Source of the DNA: Nymphaea colorata
Lineage: Eukaryota; Streptophyta; Magnoliopsida; Nymphaeales; Nymphaeaceae
NCBI RefSeq assembly: GCF_008831285.2
Contig: NC_045149.1
Location: forward strand, 9,018,417-9,082,416
DNA: 64,000 nucleotides
Reading direction: 5' to 3'
Position 1 is the first letter of the stretch. Every line of letters starts with the position of its first letter. The translations under genes were made by a program, and so were the position numbers. Under the pieces are notes generated by a model that had not been told where the DNA came from, searched no databases, and saw only the letters and a list, made by a program, of their open reading frames with translations. Below are positions 23,390-33,495 of this stretch, piece after piece.

Positions 23390-24210
23390 GCAAAATATTT
23401 ATTATGGGTCGAATGGTCCTACAATACAAGCTGGCATACATCAACAAGAATCACCCCCTATGAGGCGTTGTATGGTTTTCCACCTCCCTTGATTCCACGG
23501 TATGAGGGAGGAACTGCAGTAGAAGACGGGGTGGACTGTGAACTGCGTTCCCGAAAAGAGGTTCTAACCTCATTGAAACAGAACATCCTATGAGCCCAGA
23601 ACAGGACAAAACAAACTTATGATAAGGATGCAAGGATATGGAATTCAACGAAGGGGAACATGTCTGGTTGAAAAGGCTGCCCATGAAACAGAAGTCATTA
23701 TTGGGGCAGCCATATTCCAAGTTATTGCCTAGATACTACGGGTCGTATCCCATCATCCAGAAAGTCGGCAAAGCTGCTTCCCGATTAGCACTACCAAAGA
23801 CGGCACTAGTACATCCGGTTTTTCATGTATCAATGTTGAAGCCCCATTTTGGACCCGTCCCTTTAGTGATTGAGCACGTCCCAGACCAATTGCCTACACC
23901 TTATCGTGTCCTGCAACATAGGCATGTGCAACGTCAAGACAGGATTAGGCATGAAGTCCTAGTCGAATGGGAAGGGCCAGACAGTGGTACCTCTTGGAAA
24001 GAATTCGATCAGATCTCCCACAGATTTTCAAAAGCAGGAGCTTGGGGACATGCTCCATCTAAGGAAGGAGGATCTGTTACAAACCTTCCCGCAATGAGAG
24101 CCAAGTCCAAGGCAAACAACGCCGAAACCAGTCTTGAAGCAGAAGCCAGGGCAATAACTAGCCTAGGCACGGGTCCAAATGCGCCTAAAGAGTTTAAGGA
24201 AGTGATCTAA
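23390..24210 (+). pseudogene. Gypsy pol: integrase C terminus and chromodomain
   Basis: Translation after the stop continues with WSYNTSWHTSTRITPYEALYG, has a further stop near 23592, then a longer open segment from 23638. This includes GEHVWLKRL and FHVSMLKPHFG of the integrase C terminus and a chromodomain at about 23890-24040 (YRVLQHRHV, LVEWEG, SWKEFD). Chromodomains direct integration to particular chromatin and define chromoviruses. The frame runs past the polypurine tract about 45 codons into the 3' LTR and stops at TAA 24208-24210, inside the hAT target site. Confidence 0.82.
24061..24073 (+). other. Polypurine tract of the Gypsy element
   Basis: AAGGAAGGAGGA immediately before the 3' LTR start TGTTAC at 24075. 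It primes plus-strand synthesis and marks the LTR boundary. Confidence 0.8.
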
Positions 24211-24212
24211 GG
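24075..24212 (+). repeat. 3' LTR of the Gypsy element, first part
   Basis: Matches the start of the 5' LTR (TGTTACAAACCTTCC, then CCAAGTC, AGCCAGGGCAATAACTA and GTGATCTAAGG) with scattered substitutions. The hAT insertion breaks it after ATCTAAGG. Confidence 0.9.
24205..24212. other. Target-site duplication of the outer hAT, left copy
   Basis: ATCTAAGG, repeated exactly at 33488-33495. The uninterrupted site survives in the 5' LTR (GTGATCTAAGGTGCAATTG, about 15107-15125), which proves the insertion. Confidence 0.95.
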
Positions 24213-24955
24213 CAGTGGCGGAGGGAGGGGGGGCCCGCCTGGGCCATGGCCCTACCCCAGGCAGAGGAAAAAAATTTTAAATATAAAAATTTAAAAATTT
24301 TATTAATTCTATGTATTATTTACATCCGGGTTCAAATTGGCCCTACCCTTACCCGGATCCAAATCCAACTCCATGGCCCGCCCCACTTTTGTTTGCCCTA
24401 GGTTTTCAAAAAAGGGAAAACACATGAGGGAGAGAAGACGAGAGACAAAGAGAGAAGAAGAGCGTCTGAGTGATAGAGAAAACCAGTGAGAAAAAAAGGG
24501 AGCACCGACTACCGAGCACTGGAGAAGGTCTGCAGCGTGCAGGAGAGACGAAAAGGAAGAGACAAGAGGTGCTGAGCACGAGCACGCTGGTCACTACTGC
24601 CTGCTGGCTTCAAGAAGAGGTGGGGCCATTTCCTGACTTTCTTCTGTTCATTTTTGTTGCTTAGTGAAATATGGTGGGGCCGTGGGGGCCGTGGGGCCAT
24701 TTTTTTCATACTTTAGTTTTTGTGTTTCTTTTTTGTTAACCATTTCTGTCATTTTTCTTTTGTCTATGGTGGACCGTGGGTTTCTAATTTCAGAGCAAAG
24801 GAATATTTTCTCCTTATTTTTGGTCTTAGATTTGCCAGTAACATTCACTTGTTTCTTGATCTTCCAATATCAAATTAAATAGATGATAGATATCAAAGGG
24901 CTTTTCCTGGTCCTTATGAGTTATGATTATCAACAATTCTCATTTATTTTAACAG

Positions 24956-25425
24956 GTAAAAGAGAGGCGCTTAGAACTTGAAAAGTTGAAGGGCATCTTT
25001 GTTAGACGGGCATTTGAATTCTTGAGAAGTTATTTTGCTAATCTAGTGGATATTTATGTTAAATGACAAAAGCTACTTCTCTCAGGTGGTCATTCTTAAA
25101 GTCTATTTGCATATCAAATTGAGTTCTTTCATTGAGGTTCTTATTGCTTCTTTAATCCGACTTTATGTTAATTAGATGTTACAGCATGGACAGTTAAAGC
25201 GGTCTGATCATGCTGATTTGCGATATAAATGTATGACATATGCACGCCTTCTGCAGCATTTGAAGGTTTTCTTTGTCTCCATGAGAATACATACATAAAT
25301 GGCATTGTTTTTCATATCTGCAAGCTATTAATGCATTCTGACTTTTCCAGAGTCTTGATAAAAATTGCATGGGTCCTTTGAGAAAAGAATATTGTCATGC
25401 GCTTAACCTACTTTTTCGTAGAGAG
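24956..25425 (+). pseudogene. SEC3A: Captured exocyst SEC3 gene fragment (three exons)
   Basis: SEC3 is an exocyst subunit that tethers secretory vesicles at the plasma membrane. Three consecutive exons with intact GT-AG junctions can be read: 24956-25085 ([20 protein letters not shown]), 25185-25265 ([25 protein letters not shown]) and 25351-25425 (SLDKNCMGPLRKEYC, LNLLFRRE). They match the order of the plant SEC3A C-terminal half as I recall it. A one-base insertion after LVD (about 25045-25050) shifts exon 1. Introns are kept, so this came from genomic DNA, not by retroposition. It lies inside the outer hAT, in the same orientation as the transposase. Confidence 0.85.
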
Positions 25426-25956
25426 GTGAGTAGCTACATTCTTCGTGTTGCTATATTCCTCATCTTTTTGCTTTACAGCTTGGTTTTCATCAATTTAACT
25501 ACTGATCTGTATGATGGTACACATAACTGTACGACACTTTCATATTTCATTTGGAATAATTGAAATTTATTAGTTTCAAAGGAACTTCCCTTTTCTCCAT
25601 TGAATGACCATCAATGGAGCAAAATCTTCATGGTATACAAAAAATTTGGATGTCAGGAAAAATGACTTGTAGCAATTTCTCTACCAAGATGTTGCCTCTT
25701 ATCTGATTCTTGTATTTACTTATCAAGGACTGTATCTGGAATTAGAAGTTTATGGCAACTATGAAGTATGAAGGCTAAGTGGAAGAGGAAGCAATGCTCT
25801 TTTGCTGGCCTCCTGTACTGGTAGCCACGTAATAGTTCAAGAAACATGCTTTACTTCAGATGCACTTTTGGTCTAAAAACACTTCACACGACTATTAAGT
25901 GGGTGTGTGGAGGAGCTCTTATATTTTCAAGAAGAAAGCATCCAGATCTGATGCCA

Positions 25957-25964
25957 GGGTTGTG
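25957..25964. other. Target-site duplication of the inner hAT, left copy
   Basis: GGGTTGTG, repeated exactly at 30862-30869 directly after the right terminus. Confidence 0.9.
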
Positions 25965-25968
25965 TAGG

Positions 25969-26165
25969 GCTGCACAACGAGTCGAGCTACTCGAGCTCGA
26001 CTCGTTTAAGCTCGACTCGTAAGCACATTCGAGCTGCTTATTTAGTTAAACGAGTCGAGCTCGAGTTAACGAGCCGACTCGTTTAATTAATCGAGTCGAG
26101 TTCGAGTTCATTTCAGTGAACTCGTTAAAGCTCGACTCGGCTCGATTAATGAATGAACCGGTTTT
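25969..26165. repeat. Left subterminal AGCTCGA repeat of the inner hAT
   Basis: Many direct and inverted copies of GAGCTCGA, GTCGAGC and ACTCGTTTA within 200 bp, mirrored at 30569-30861. The same vocabulary occurs in the 6151, 56277 and 59372 repeats. Confidence 0.8.
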
Positions 26166-26209
26166 AAAAAAATCGGTTCAGATGAGAAAGCGGGAAACTC
26201 TTTTCTTTA

Positions 26210-27319
26210 GGGGGCGTTTGACAGGGCAGAAATCTACTGTAGCAAGAGGAAAATAATTCAAATTTTTAAAAATATTTCCCTTTCGTCAAACAAGGGATCA
26301 AAAAAAGAGCCGTTGGACTCATTTCCGGAATCACTTTTCCGGAAATATATTTCTTTCCTGAGGGTGGAAATATATTTCCGGAATAAAAAAAATGACCGTT
26401 GCGGCTCTCATCCAGTCTCCCGTCGTCGCACTTGGATTTCACTTGCTCTACGCCTTCTCGATCTTTTCCGACGTCCACTAGCCAGCCGACGCTCCTCTAG
26501 TTCACGAGGCAATGGAAGGATACACCAGCCAAGTTGCCGCTGCCCAGCGAAGGACGCTGATCGGGAACCCTCCACCCATACTCCTCTCCCGCGAGCCCAT
26601 ACTCCTCTGATTTTAGCGTTGATTCATGACACGGCCAGCTTCCGGCTGGATTCTCTCGGTTCTGGTGGTTTGCCCCCTGCGAGCCCTTTTCTGCAGCGTG
26701 AGATGGGGGAGGCACCTCATGCCTCCCCTTCCTCTGAGTCAACATACAGGGAGAAGAAGAAAGAATTGAGAGAAGGGAAAAAAAAATGAAATCATGGCTG
26801 CCATGGAAAAGAATAGGGGAGAAGAAGAGAGAATCGAGAGAAGGGGGGAAAATGAAATCATGAGAATTGGCTGAATCGGAGAGAAGAAGAAGAATCGAGA
26901 GAAGGGGGAAAAAATGAAATATCTGCAAGGAAATAATTGATGACGCATGTCAACTGTTTGATAAAAAGATTGAGAGCGAGACGTTGTATTGTGGAACCGT
27001 ATGAATAGTGGGTATGCGTATTGTGGAATTGTATTAATCGATATGGGAACGGCAGGTGCGGCTGATGGCGGGAGGATGCAGCAGGAACCCCCTCCTTCCC
27101 TTCCTCCTCCTCACTCCTTCCCTTCTTCTTCCAAACTCCCTTCCTTTCCTTCTTCCATTTCTACCAAACGATGAAATATGTTTCTGAAAATATATTTCTC
27201 AGTTATCAAACACCCATCAAAATGGGAATCGAAAATATTTTTCTCATTCCCTTTTTCCAAGAAATATATTTCCAGAAATATATTTCCAATTCCATAATTC
27301 CATTCCATCAAACGGCCCC
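26210..27319. mobile_element. PIF/Harbinger-type MITE, 1110 bp, nested in the inner hAT
   Basis: Ends are GGGGGCGTTTGACAGG and CCATCAAACGGCCCC, an inverted repeat of the GGGCCNGTTTG type, with the TTA duplication (26207-26209 and 27320-27322) of PIF/Harbinger elements. Subterminal copies of GGAAATATATTTC occur at both ends. The middle holds a GC-rich stretch (26395-26720) and purine-rich repeats (26745-26930) that create chance open frames. No transposase is recognisable. Confidence 0.82.
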
Positions 27320-27322
27320 TTA

Positions 27323-29162
27323 GGGTTTCCTTTTTTCATTCTCACTTCTCCCTCTCTCTCTCCGACTCCGACTCTCCCTCTCTCGCCTCTCGGTCTCTCC
27401 GACTCCCTCTCTCGCCTCTCGGTCTCTCCGACTCCTCCTGCTCTTCTCCAGTTCTCCCGTCTCCGACGTCTACAGTAGGAACCAGTCGTCCGCGGCCGCG
27501 GGCCACTTCAGCCTTCAGCCTTCAAGGTCAGCCGGCTGCTCCGCCTTTTCTGTGCATGATCTCCATAAACTTTTAGGGTTTCCGTTTTTTCTTGGATGAT
27601 CATGTGGAGCATTTTTCTTCTGGTTTCTTCTTCTTCCTCCTGCACCTCATTCTTCTTGGGCTTGATGGTTTCGGGTTTGGAGGATCAACTGCGGACGGTC
27701 AGAGTTTCCTCTTGAATGAGGCTCTAACGCGTCCCTTTACTTGCCATCTTTCCTATTTGATCCGAAGGAAGTCACAAATAATCAGTGCGAAATCTCCCTT
27801 TCGCGACTGATTTCAGGTATGGGACCGGATTTCTCTCTTTCCCCTTTAAACAACAAGAGAATACCGCAATTATTGTCTGGTTTGAAATTGTATTTCTTCG
27901 TTCCCTATTTGGGCAGAAAATTTCATGTTTTACGCATTCTGAGGAATTGCCAGAGCTCATCTCCTTCTGCCACTGTTGTCTAGGCCATCCTCTTGGTGCA
28001 AGGCGAAACGTGAGGAAGAAGGTAAAGAATGGTTTTCCTTTTGTATTTTCTTGTTTAAGAGTTCTATAATCTGATCACGCATGTGCATTTTCTTCATTTT
28101 TTTCTAGATATTTTTCTTGCGTATCCAGGCTCTTGGGTTTATGAATATCTGAAAGCACGATGATTGGACTTTCAAGAAGCCTAAATTGCGAAAGCTGGAA
28201 GTAAGCACCTTTTCTCCACCTTATGTGAATGGCTTTTTTTTTTTTTTTTCTCGATGAGTCTGCTTAACTTGTGGTGGTCGAAGTAGCTGGCAGCTGTTTC
28301 AGCAATAGAGGTTCTGGTTCAGAAGGATCCTTGTCGCTCTTGATTCCGATGGTTGATCGGTTGATGTTTCTGATTTTTTTATGGATGTCTATCTTGGTCT
28401 GAGATGGACGTGTGCTTTCATCAACATAATTGGCTTAGATGCATTGCCATCCATGCTGTTGGAAGCCCATTACTGAAGGAACTTGCTAGACATTCTTACA
28501 TGGTTTGTTGAGATTTGAGAAGAAAGGAATGGCTGGTTTTAGTGCCACTTCTCCTTTCAGTGGTTCTTTTCTTTTGACTGTACATATCATTTAGAGGCGC
28601 TTGTGAAGATTGCAATATGTTGGTCTTGGTGTTTTTACCAGCCTTGTTTCCAGGAAATATGTCTACCTGCCAGCAATTGGGTGAATCCAACTTTGACGTA
28701 GTTGACTGTTTGTTACTAAGCAGTTACCTTAATAACTTCTTGTTCACTAAAGAAATTCTACTAATTGAGGGAAGCAACTTGTTTGTATTAGTTTCCTTTT
28801 GATTTGCATTAGTTTGTGCATTTTGATTGTCGCCCTGGTTAAGCTGAAATCTGAGACCTGTTCCTCTATTAGAATGTTCGTTATGAACAAGCAGAACCAT
28901 GCACTTATAACTTCTGAAAATGCTTGTATATGTAACATCTTCGTAAGAATACATAACAAAAAGTTTGGATGTAGATTAATTACATGTTTGAGCATAAGTG
29001 CATCACTTGCATGTGTTTATGTACTTTGAGGAGTTAGAAGAAGAATCTCTTAGAAATATATTTACTCATCATTTCTTAGAACTATTTACTTCCCAAATTA
29101 TTTTTTTATTGGTAAGTAAATATTCATTTTTAATAGCATTAATTTATGGGTTCTCAATGTAA

Positions 29163-29198
<36 letters not shown>

Positions 29199-29529
29199 AG
29201 TTTGTTGATTTTCATTGATTTACTGAAAGAAAAATGAGATACAAAAACTCTATTTGCTAATCAGCAATTCTTTCTCACATTATTACCAAAGAAAAATGAT
29301 TAATCTAACTGCTAATCAAGAACGTCTGTTTGCCTATTAGCACTGTTTTTTTAGTTCCATTATTTGTTATTCCAATCCATAGTTGATTCATTATATTCTT
29401 GAGTTGGCAGTAACACTTTTTATTGCATTAGGGAAACACACTTATCTTTTCTCATTGTTGTTCTAAGAAGCTATATTTATTGTTGATTCCGGCATGGACT
29501 ATCTGAGTATATGTTTCCTGGGGATGCAG
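27323..29529. other. Interior of the inner hAT, origin unrecognised
   Basis: Starts with CT-rich direct repeats (CTCTCTCGCCTCTCGGTCTC, twice, about 27375-27430), then a CpG-rich stretch near 27460-27545 that looks like a plant gene promoter or 5' leader (inference). The rest is AT-rich and intron-like, with a CT microsatellite at 29167-29194. No protein similarity could be recognised. Confidence 0.35.
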
Positions 29530-29644
29530 GTTAAGCTTAATCCGAAACTGGTTCAAGATGTTGAACTTGTAATAAATGAATTAGGGTCCATTACTGTTCT
29601 ATGGGAGGAACACTGGCTTGCCACACTTCAAGATCTTCATAAAG
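29530..29644 (+). pseudogene. Captured exon resembling SMG1 kinase (PIKK family)
   Basis: A single exon with AG acceptor and GT donor encodes about 38 residues containing LVINELGSITVLWEEHW and LATLQDLHK. This resembles the FRB-proximal segment of SMG1, the kinase of nonsense-mediated decay, as I recall it. The fragment is short, so the identification is tentative. It has no stop. It lies in the inner hAT, 365 bases upstream of the kinase fragment below and on the same strand. Confidence 0.5.
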
Positions 29645-30009
29645 GTAGTATATTTTTCGTAAGGTGAATATGTGTTCGGCTTTTCTTTTTTCCATCTTTG
29701 ATCTTTCTTTAGTGGAGTATCATCTTTCACCAAGTTGCATCACATGATCAGCTTCCCTTTCTCATGTTCACAAGTAGGCTGCAGATGCTAAAAACCAGGG
29801 GACCAAGGAGAATGCATTGTGTTATGGATGCCATTCCAGCAACAGCAATTGAACCTGGTGGCGTTGCCCCAACACAATTGGATGTATGTTTTAATTGTTT
29901 TATATGATATTCTTTGGAGAGTAGAGCAAGAAACATTCTTTGCAGCTTTTGTGTCTGCCTCAAAGATTGTGATCAGTGACTGAGAATGCTATATTATTAC
30001 TTGGTGTAG

Positions 30010-30432
30010 GTTGTAGCCATCAAGCAGCTTGACCGCAATGGGTTGCAAGGAAACAGGGAATTCCTTGTTGAGGTTTTGATGCCAAGTCTACTTCATCACA
30101 GTAACCTTGTTAATCAGATCAGGTATTGTGCTGATGGGGATTAGAGATTGTTGGTTTAATGGTTTATGAATATATGCCACTAGGATCATTGGAAGATCAT
30201 CTACATGGTACGCTTTCCTCCATCATTTGAGCTTATGGTTTAATACACTTTCCTCTCATTTACCTCTAGTGTCACTTTTTGATACAGATCTTACTTCTGA
30301 TAAAAAACGACTGGACTGGAATACTAGAATGAAAATTGCAGCTGGTGCAGCGAAAGGATTGGAATATTTGCATGACAAAGCTAATCCTCCTGTAATATAC
30401 TGTGACTTGAAATGCTCAAACATTCTGTTTTT
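30010..30432 (+). pseudogene. Captured receptor-like cytoplasmic kinase fragment (PBL27/PBS1 type)
   Basis: Two exons of a plant RLCK-VII kinase. The first, 30010-30207, encodes [20 protein letters not shown] with the ATP-binding Lys, then [22 protein letters not shown]-to-TAG stop follows immediately (30142-30144), and a 7-8 bp insertion near 30160 breaks the frame before the region for [11 protein letters not shown]. The second, from 30287, encodes [20 protein letters not shown] and [10 protein letters not shown], where the Arg of the catalytic loop (YRDLK) is Cys. Similarity is lost after about 30432. Such kinases relay pattern-receptor immune signals. The retained intron shows DNA-level capture. 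Confidence 0.85.
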
Positions 30433-30568
30433 TATATGTTTCTCTAAGCCAAGGAGAAGGCTATTGCACATCTCAAATGTTTCCACATAGTTTGCAAAGT
30501 AATTAGGTGAAATTGCAACCTTTTTTTCATTTTTGTTCAAGCTTTCTGCACTTACTGTCTACGTGGTA

Positions 30569-30861
30569 ACGAGTAAATCGAGCTTAATCGAGCTCAAGCT
30601 CAACAAGTACTTATATGAGTAGTTAAACGAGCTTATCGATCTAATCGAGCTTAATCGAGCTCAACAAGTATGAGTAGTTAAACGAGCTTATCGAGCTTAA
30701 TCTAGTCGAGCTCGAGCTCGACAAGTCACTATCGAGTCGAGTTCGAGCCAGGATAGTCGAGCCTTAATCGAGCTCGAGTCGAGTCGAGCTCATGTCTTAC
30801 TTAGTCGAGCCGAGTTCGAGCTGACTGAGCTCGGGCTCGACTCGGCTCGTGTTCAGCCCTA
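30569..30861. repeat. Right subterminal AGCTCGA repeat of the inner hAT
   Basis: Dense copies of TTAATCGAGCTC, AAACGAGCTTATCGA and GAGTCGAG, including a local direct duplication (30610-30700). It mirrors the left subterminal region and ends at TIR 30846-30861. Confidence 0.82.
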
Positions 30862-30869
30862 GGGTTGTG

Positions 30870-31332
30870 CATAAGAGGTAGATTTTGCATTGAAGAAAGA
30901 GGGTTTTTGTTCATTTTGTGTATGGGAACCTATTTCACTTTGAAAGGTATGGGGAATCTGCATTTTCTGCAACTAGATTTCTGGTTTTTCTTAAAGATAC
31001 TTAAATTTTAATGTAGATTTGTAGTTGTGCCATAATGCATTTACTCAAAGAAGCACAAGGTTGCAGGACAACCCAAATCCACATCATCAAGATTTTGTCC
31101 TTGGCTTTAATGATACACTAGGCACACTATCTGACATTAGTAGTCTTAAAGATGAGAATGTTGCACCAGCAGTATCAGCAATGCAATATGATCAACACAT
31201 CAAGATGAACTTAGTAGAGTAGGAGAACTTGGTGAAATAGGAGAGTAGCAGCGAAAGAACTTAGTGAACCCAAGTGGGCTAAGTCTTTGCTTTGCATGTC
31301 TAATATATATATATATATATATATAAATATAA

Positions 31333-31395
<63 letters not shown>

Positions 31396-32001
31396 AGTTG
31401 ATTTAATGGATGTACACTGTTTTAAGTGAAATGTGGACCTTTCACGGCTTTAGCGATCAGTTAAGAGAACTAGGAAATGTAGTAGTGCTTTAATCTTCTT
31501 TCTTCCTCACCTTTCCCTGAATCATCTGGTTGTACAATTACTTCTTCAGTTGTTCCAAACTGAAAATTTATTATTACTCGGCAGGTTAAGCAGATACTTG
31601 TGCTTACATTTGTGTACTGGCTTCATGTTTCATCTGTAAAGTTTGGTTCAATGTGTTGATTGGCATCCGTCATTTCACTTAAATGTTTTAAGTTAAATGG
31701 TGATTTGATGAGAAGTAAAAAAAGTTAAATGGCATCTGTAGGAATTTATAAAAGTAGCTTCATAAAGGCCTAAAATTATTCTTTGTTTCATTTTTCAGAC
31801 TTCACTCCACTCGTGGTAATTCGAAAAGCAAGTTAGCGAGGGGAGAAAACAGGTAAATTGTCTTCTTTATCTATTGTTTATAAGGTGGTTGGTTCTAAAT
31901 TCCTGCTTTTCATAAGTTAAAATTTTAGTACTTTATTTGATGTCTATAAATCTTATTGTCTATTTTAAATTTCAGATTTTTTGTGCTAGCTTATTGAGAA
32001 A
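30870..32001. other. Outer hAT interior, no recognised gene; AT microsatellites
   Basis: An open frame at 31025-31222 (65 residues) has no similarity that I recognise but could be another captured piece. TA-rich microsatellites occupy about 31301-31392. An intron-like AT-rich stretch leads into the transposase start at 32002. Confidence 0.4.
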
Positions 32002-32921
32002 ATGAAGAAAAGTATTCAAGATTATTTCAAAAAGAAACAAGTTATTGATAAAGTGAGAGAAAACCAAGAGGGAGAAGACCAAAATGCTGGTTGTTCTAGT
32101 CCAAAAGCTCTTGATGTGGTTCTTTTTAACTCAGATTCTCCACCTTTTAAGTATTCAAAAATTGAAACTGCAGAAAGCATCATGCGTGATCCAGGGTTGC
32201 GACGTCCTACATGGGAGATATCAATAAATAAGAGAGATTAAGTTAGGCGAGCATATATCAATTTTGGGTCATATCAGCATAAGCTTCATAGATATCCAGT
32301 GTCAGGTTCTTCAAGTCATCCTCGTAAATTTCAAGCTTCTTGGTTTCAAAGATTTCCATGGTTAGAATATTCTCCAAAGATAGATAGTGCATATTGTTTA
32401 TCGTGTTATCTTTTTAGTACTCCACAATCAAATGACAGTCCATTTATTTGATATCGACATTCAACCCTAGAGATCAATATGAGTCGTTTAATGCACAAGA
32501 TGCATACACTCTTGCACATAAGTTCTATCCTGAAGATTTTCTAGACTCAGATTTTATGAGTTTAAATTATCAGTTGAGACATTACAAAAATGATATTTGT
32601 CATCATCCAAGTTTTCAAAATTTGGGTACACTATCAGATGTATGTGAAGTATTGATACAAAGTAGAAAAAGTGAAGAATATCCTTATGTATACAGGTTGC
32701 TTAGCCTCATTCTAACACTTCATGTCTCCACTGCAACCACAGAAAGGGCATTTTCTGCTATGAAACTTATTAAAACAAGGTTGCGTAACAAAATGGAGGA
32801 TGAATTCTTTGCAGATTGTCTACTTTTGTATATTAAAAAAGAAATTGCTCGAATATTTGGTTCAGATGATATTATTGATGCCTTTTATAAGACGAAAAGC
32901 CGTAGAGCACAATTACAATAG
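32002..32921 (+). pseudogene. hAT transposase remnant: TTF-type zinc finger joined to dimerisation domain
   Basis: The start MKKSIQDYFKKKQ and a segment through RDPGLRRPTWEISINKRD belong to the N terminus of plant TTF zinc-finger hAT transposases. A stop at 32239-32241 is followed in the same frame by the zinc-finger region (KFQASWFQRFPWLEYSPKID, AYCLSCYLFS) to about 32450. A different frame, 32448-32921, gives the C-terminal dimerisation domain (YRLLSLILTLHVSTATTERAF; SAMKLIKTRLRNKMEDEF). The catalytic middle of a protein usually near 750 residues is missing, with the joint at about 32445. It cannot catalyse transposition. Confidence 0.88.
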
Positions 32922-33364
32922 GTAAAGTATTTTGTTGCATCCTTTTATGTTAATGTTTATTTGAGTTATTATTTAGTTGCAATAATAAATGATATATTTT
33001 TTATTGACATTTTATTGTGCAGGTGAATGAATGTTGATATGGAACTATTTTCAATAAAAATAAAGGCAAAAATTGATTGTATTGTATAGAAAGAATACAA
33101 AATTGCTTGTTTTAGGTAAGTAATATTTATTTTGGTTTTCTAGTTTGTAGATGTCTTTGTTTACTATATTTTTGTCTACGTCACTGTAATAGAAATAAAA
33201 CACCTTACCTGTTTAGGATAGATCGTGTTTTGTGCTAATGACACAAACAATTATTAAAATGTGTCGTAGGACAGGTCGCGCTTCACGTTCATGACGTGGG
33301 CAATTTTATACGACATATGTTCACTTCTACTACACTGTGGTTTGTAAATATCTAAAGTGTGTGA

Positions 33365-33425
<61 letters not shown>
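33365..33425. repeat. (TA)n microsatellite near the right end of the outer hAT
   Basis: About 60 bp of uninterrupted alternating TA. Confidence 0.95.
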
Positions 33426-33427
<2 letters not shown>

Positions 33428-33487
33428 GTATTACAGTTAGTTGGACCGTTCGGCTCGCCTTGAGAAAAAATCCTGGCTCCGCCCCTG

Positions 33488-33495
33488 ATCTAAGG
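33488..33495. other. Target-site duplication of the outer hAT, right copy
   Basis: ATCTAAGG directly after terminus CGCCCCTG; the LTR resumes with TGCAATTGAGGGC exactly as at 15118 in the 5' LTR. Confidence 0.95.

Larger units (their letters stand above)
25965..30861. mobile_element. Inner hAT element with AGCTCGA-rich subterminal repeats, gene-capturing, 4.9 kb
   Basis: Left end TAGGGCTGCACAACGAG and right end CTCGTGTTCAGCCCTA are inverted repeats with few mismatches, flanked by the perfect 8-bp duplication GGGTTGTG. About 200 bp at the left (25969-26165) and 290 bp at the right (30569-30861) are packed with GAGTCGAGCTCGAG-type words, typical of subterminal transposase-binding repeats. It holds a Harbinger MITE, an SMG1-like exon and a receptor-like kinase fragment. 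No transposase of its own is visible, so it is nonautonomous. Confidence 0.88.
24213..33487 (+). mobile_element. Outer hAT element (Tip100-type ends), gene-capturing, 9.3 kb
   Basis: Left terminus CAGTGGCGGAGGGAGGGG and right terminus TCCTGGCTCCGCCCCTG form an imperfect inverted repeat. The 8-bp duplication ATCTAAGG flanks it. Contents in order: three SEC3 exons (24956-25425), a second hAT nested at 25965-30861, and a transposase remnant (32002-32921). Without the nested element it is about 4.4 kb. The left 200 bp resembles the short MITE at 47515-47705. The transposase lacks its catalytic middle, so the element is nonautonomous. Confidence 0.92.

Noticed and set aside
26313-26928. Overlapping open frames in the Harbinger MITE, both strands
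   Set aside because: They come from GC-rich and purine-repeat DNA, have no conserved domain, and lie inside a nonautonomous element.
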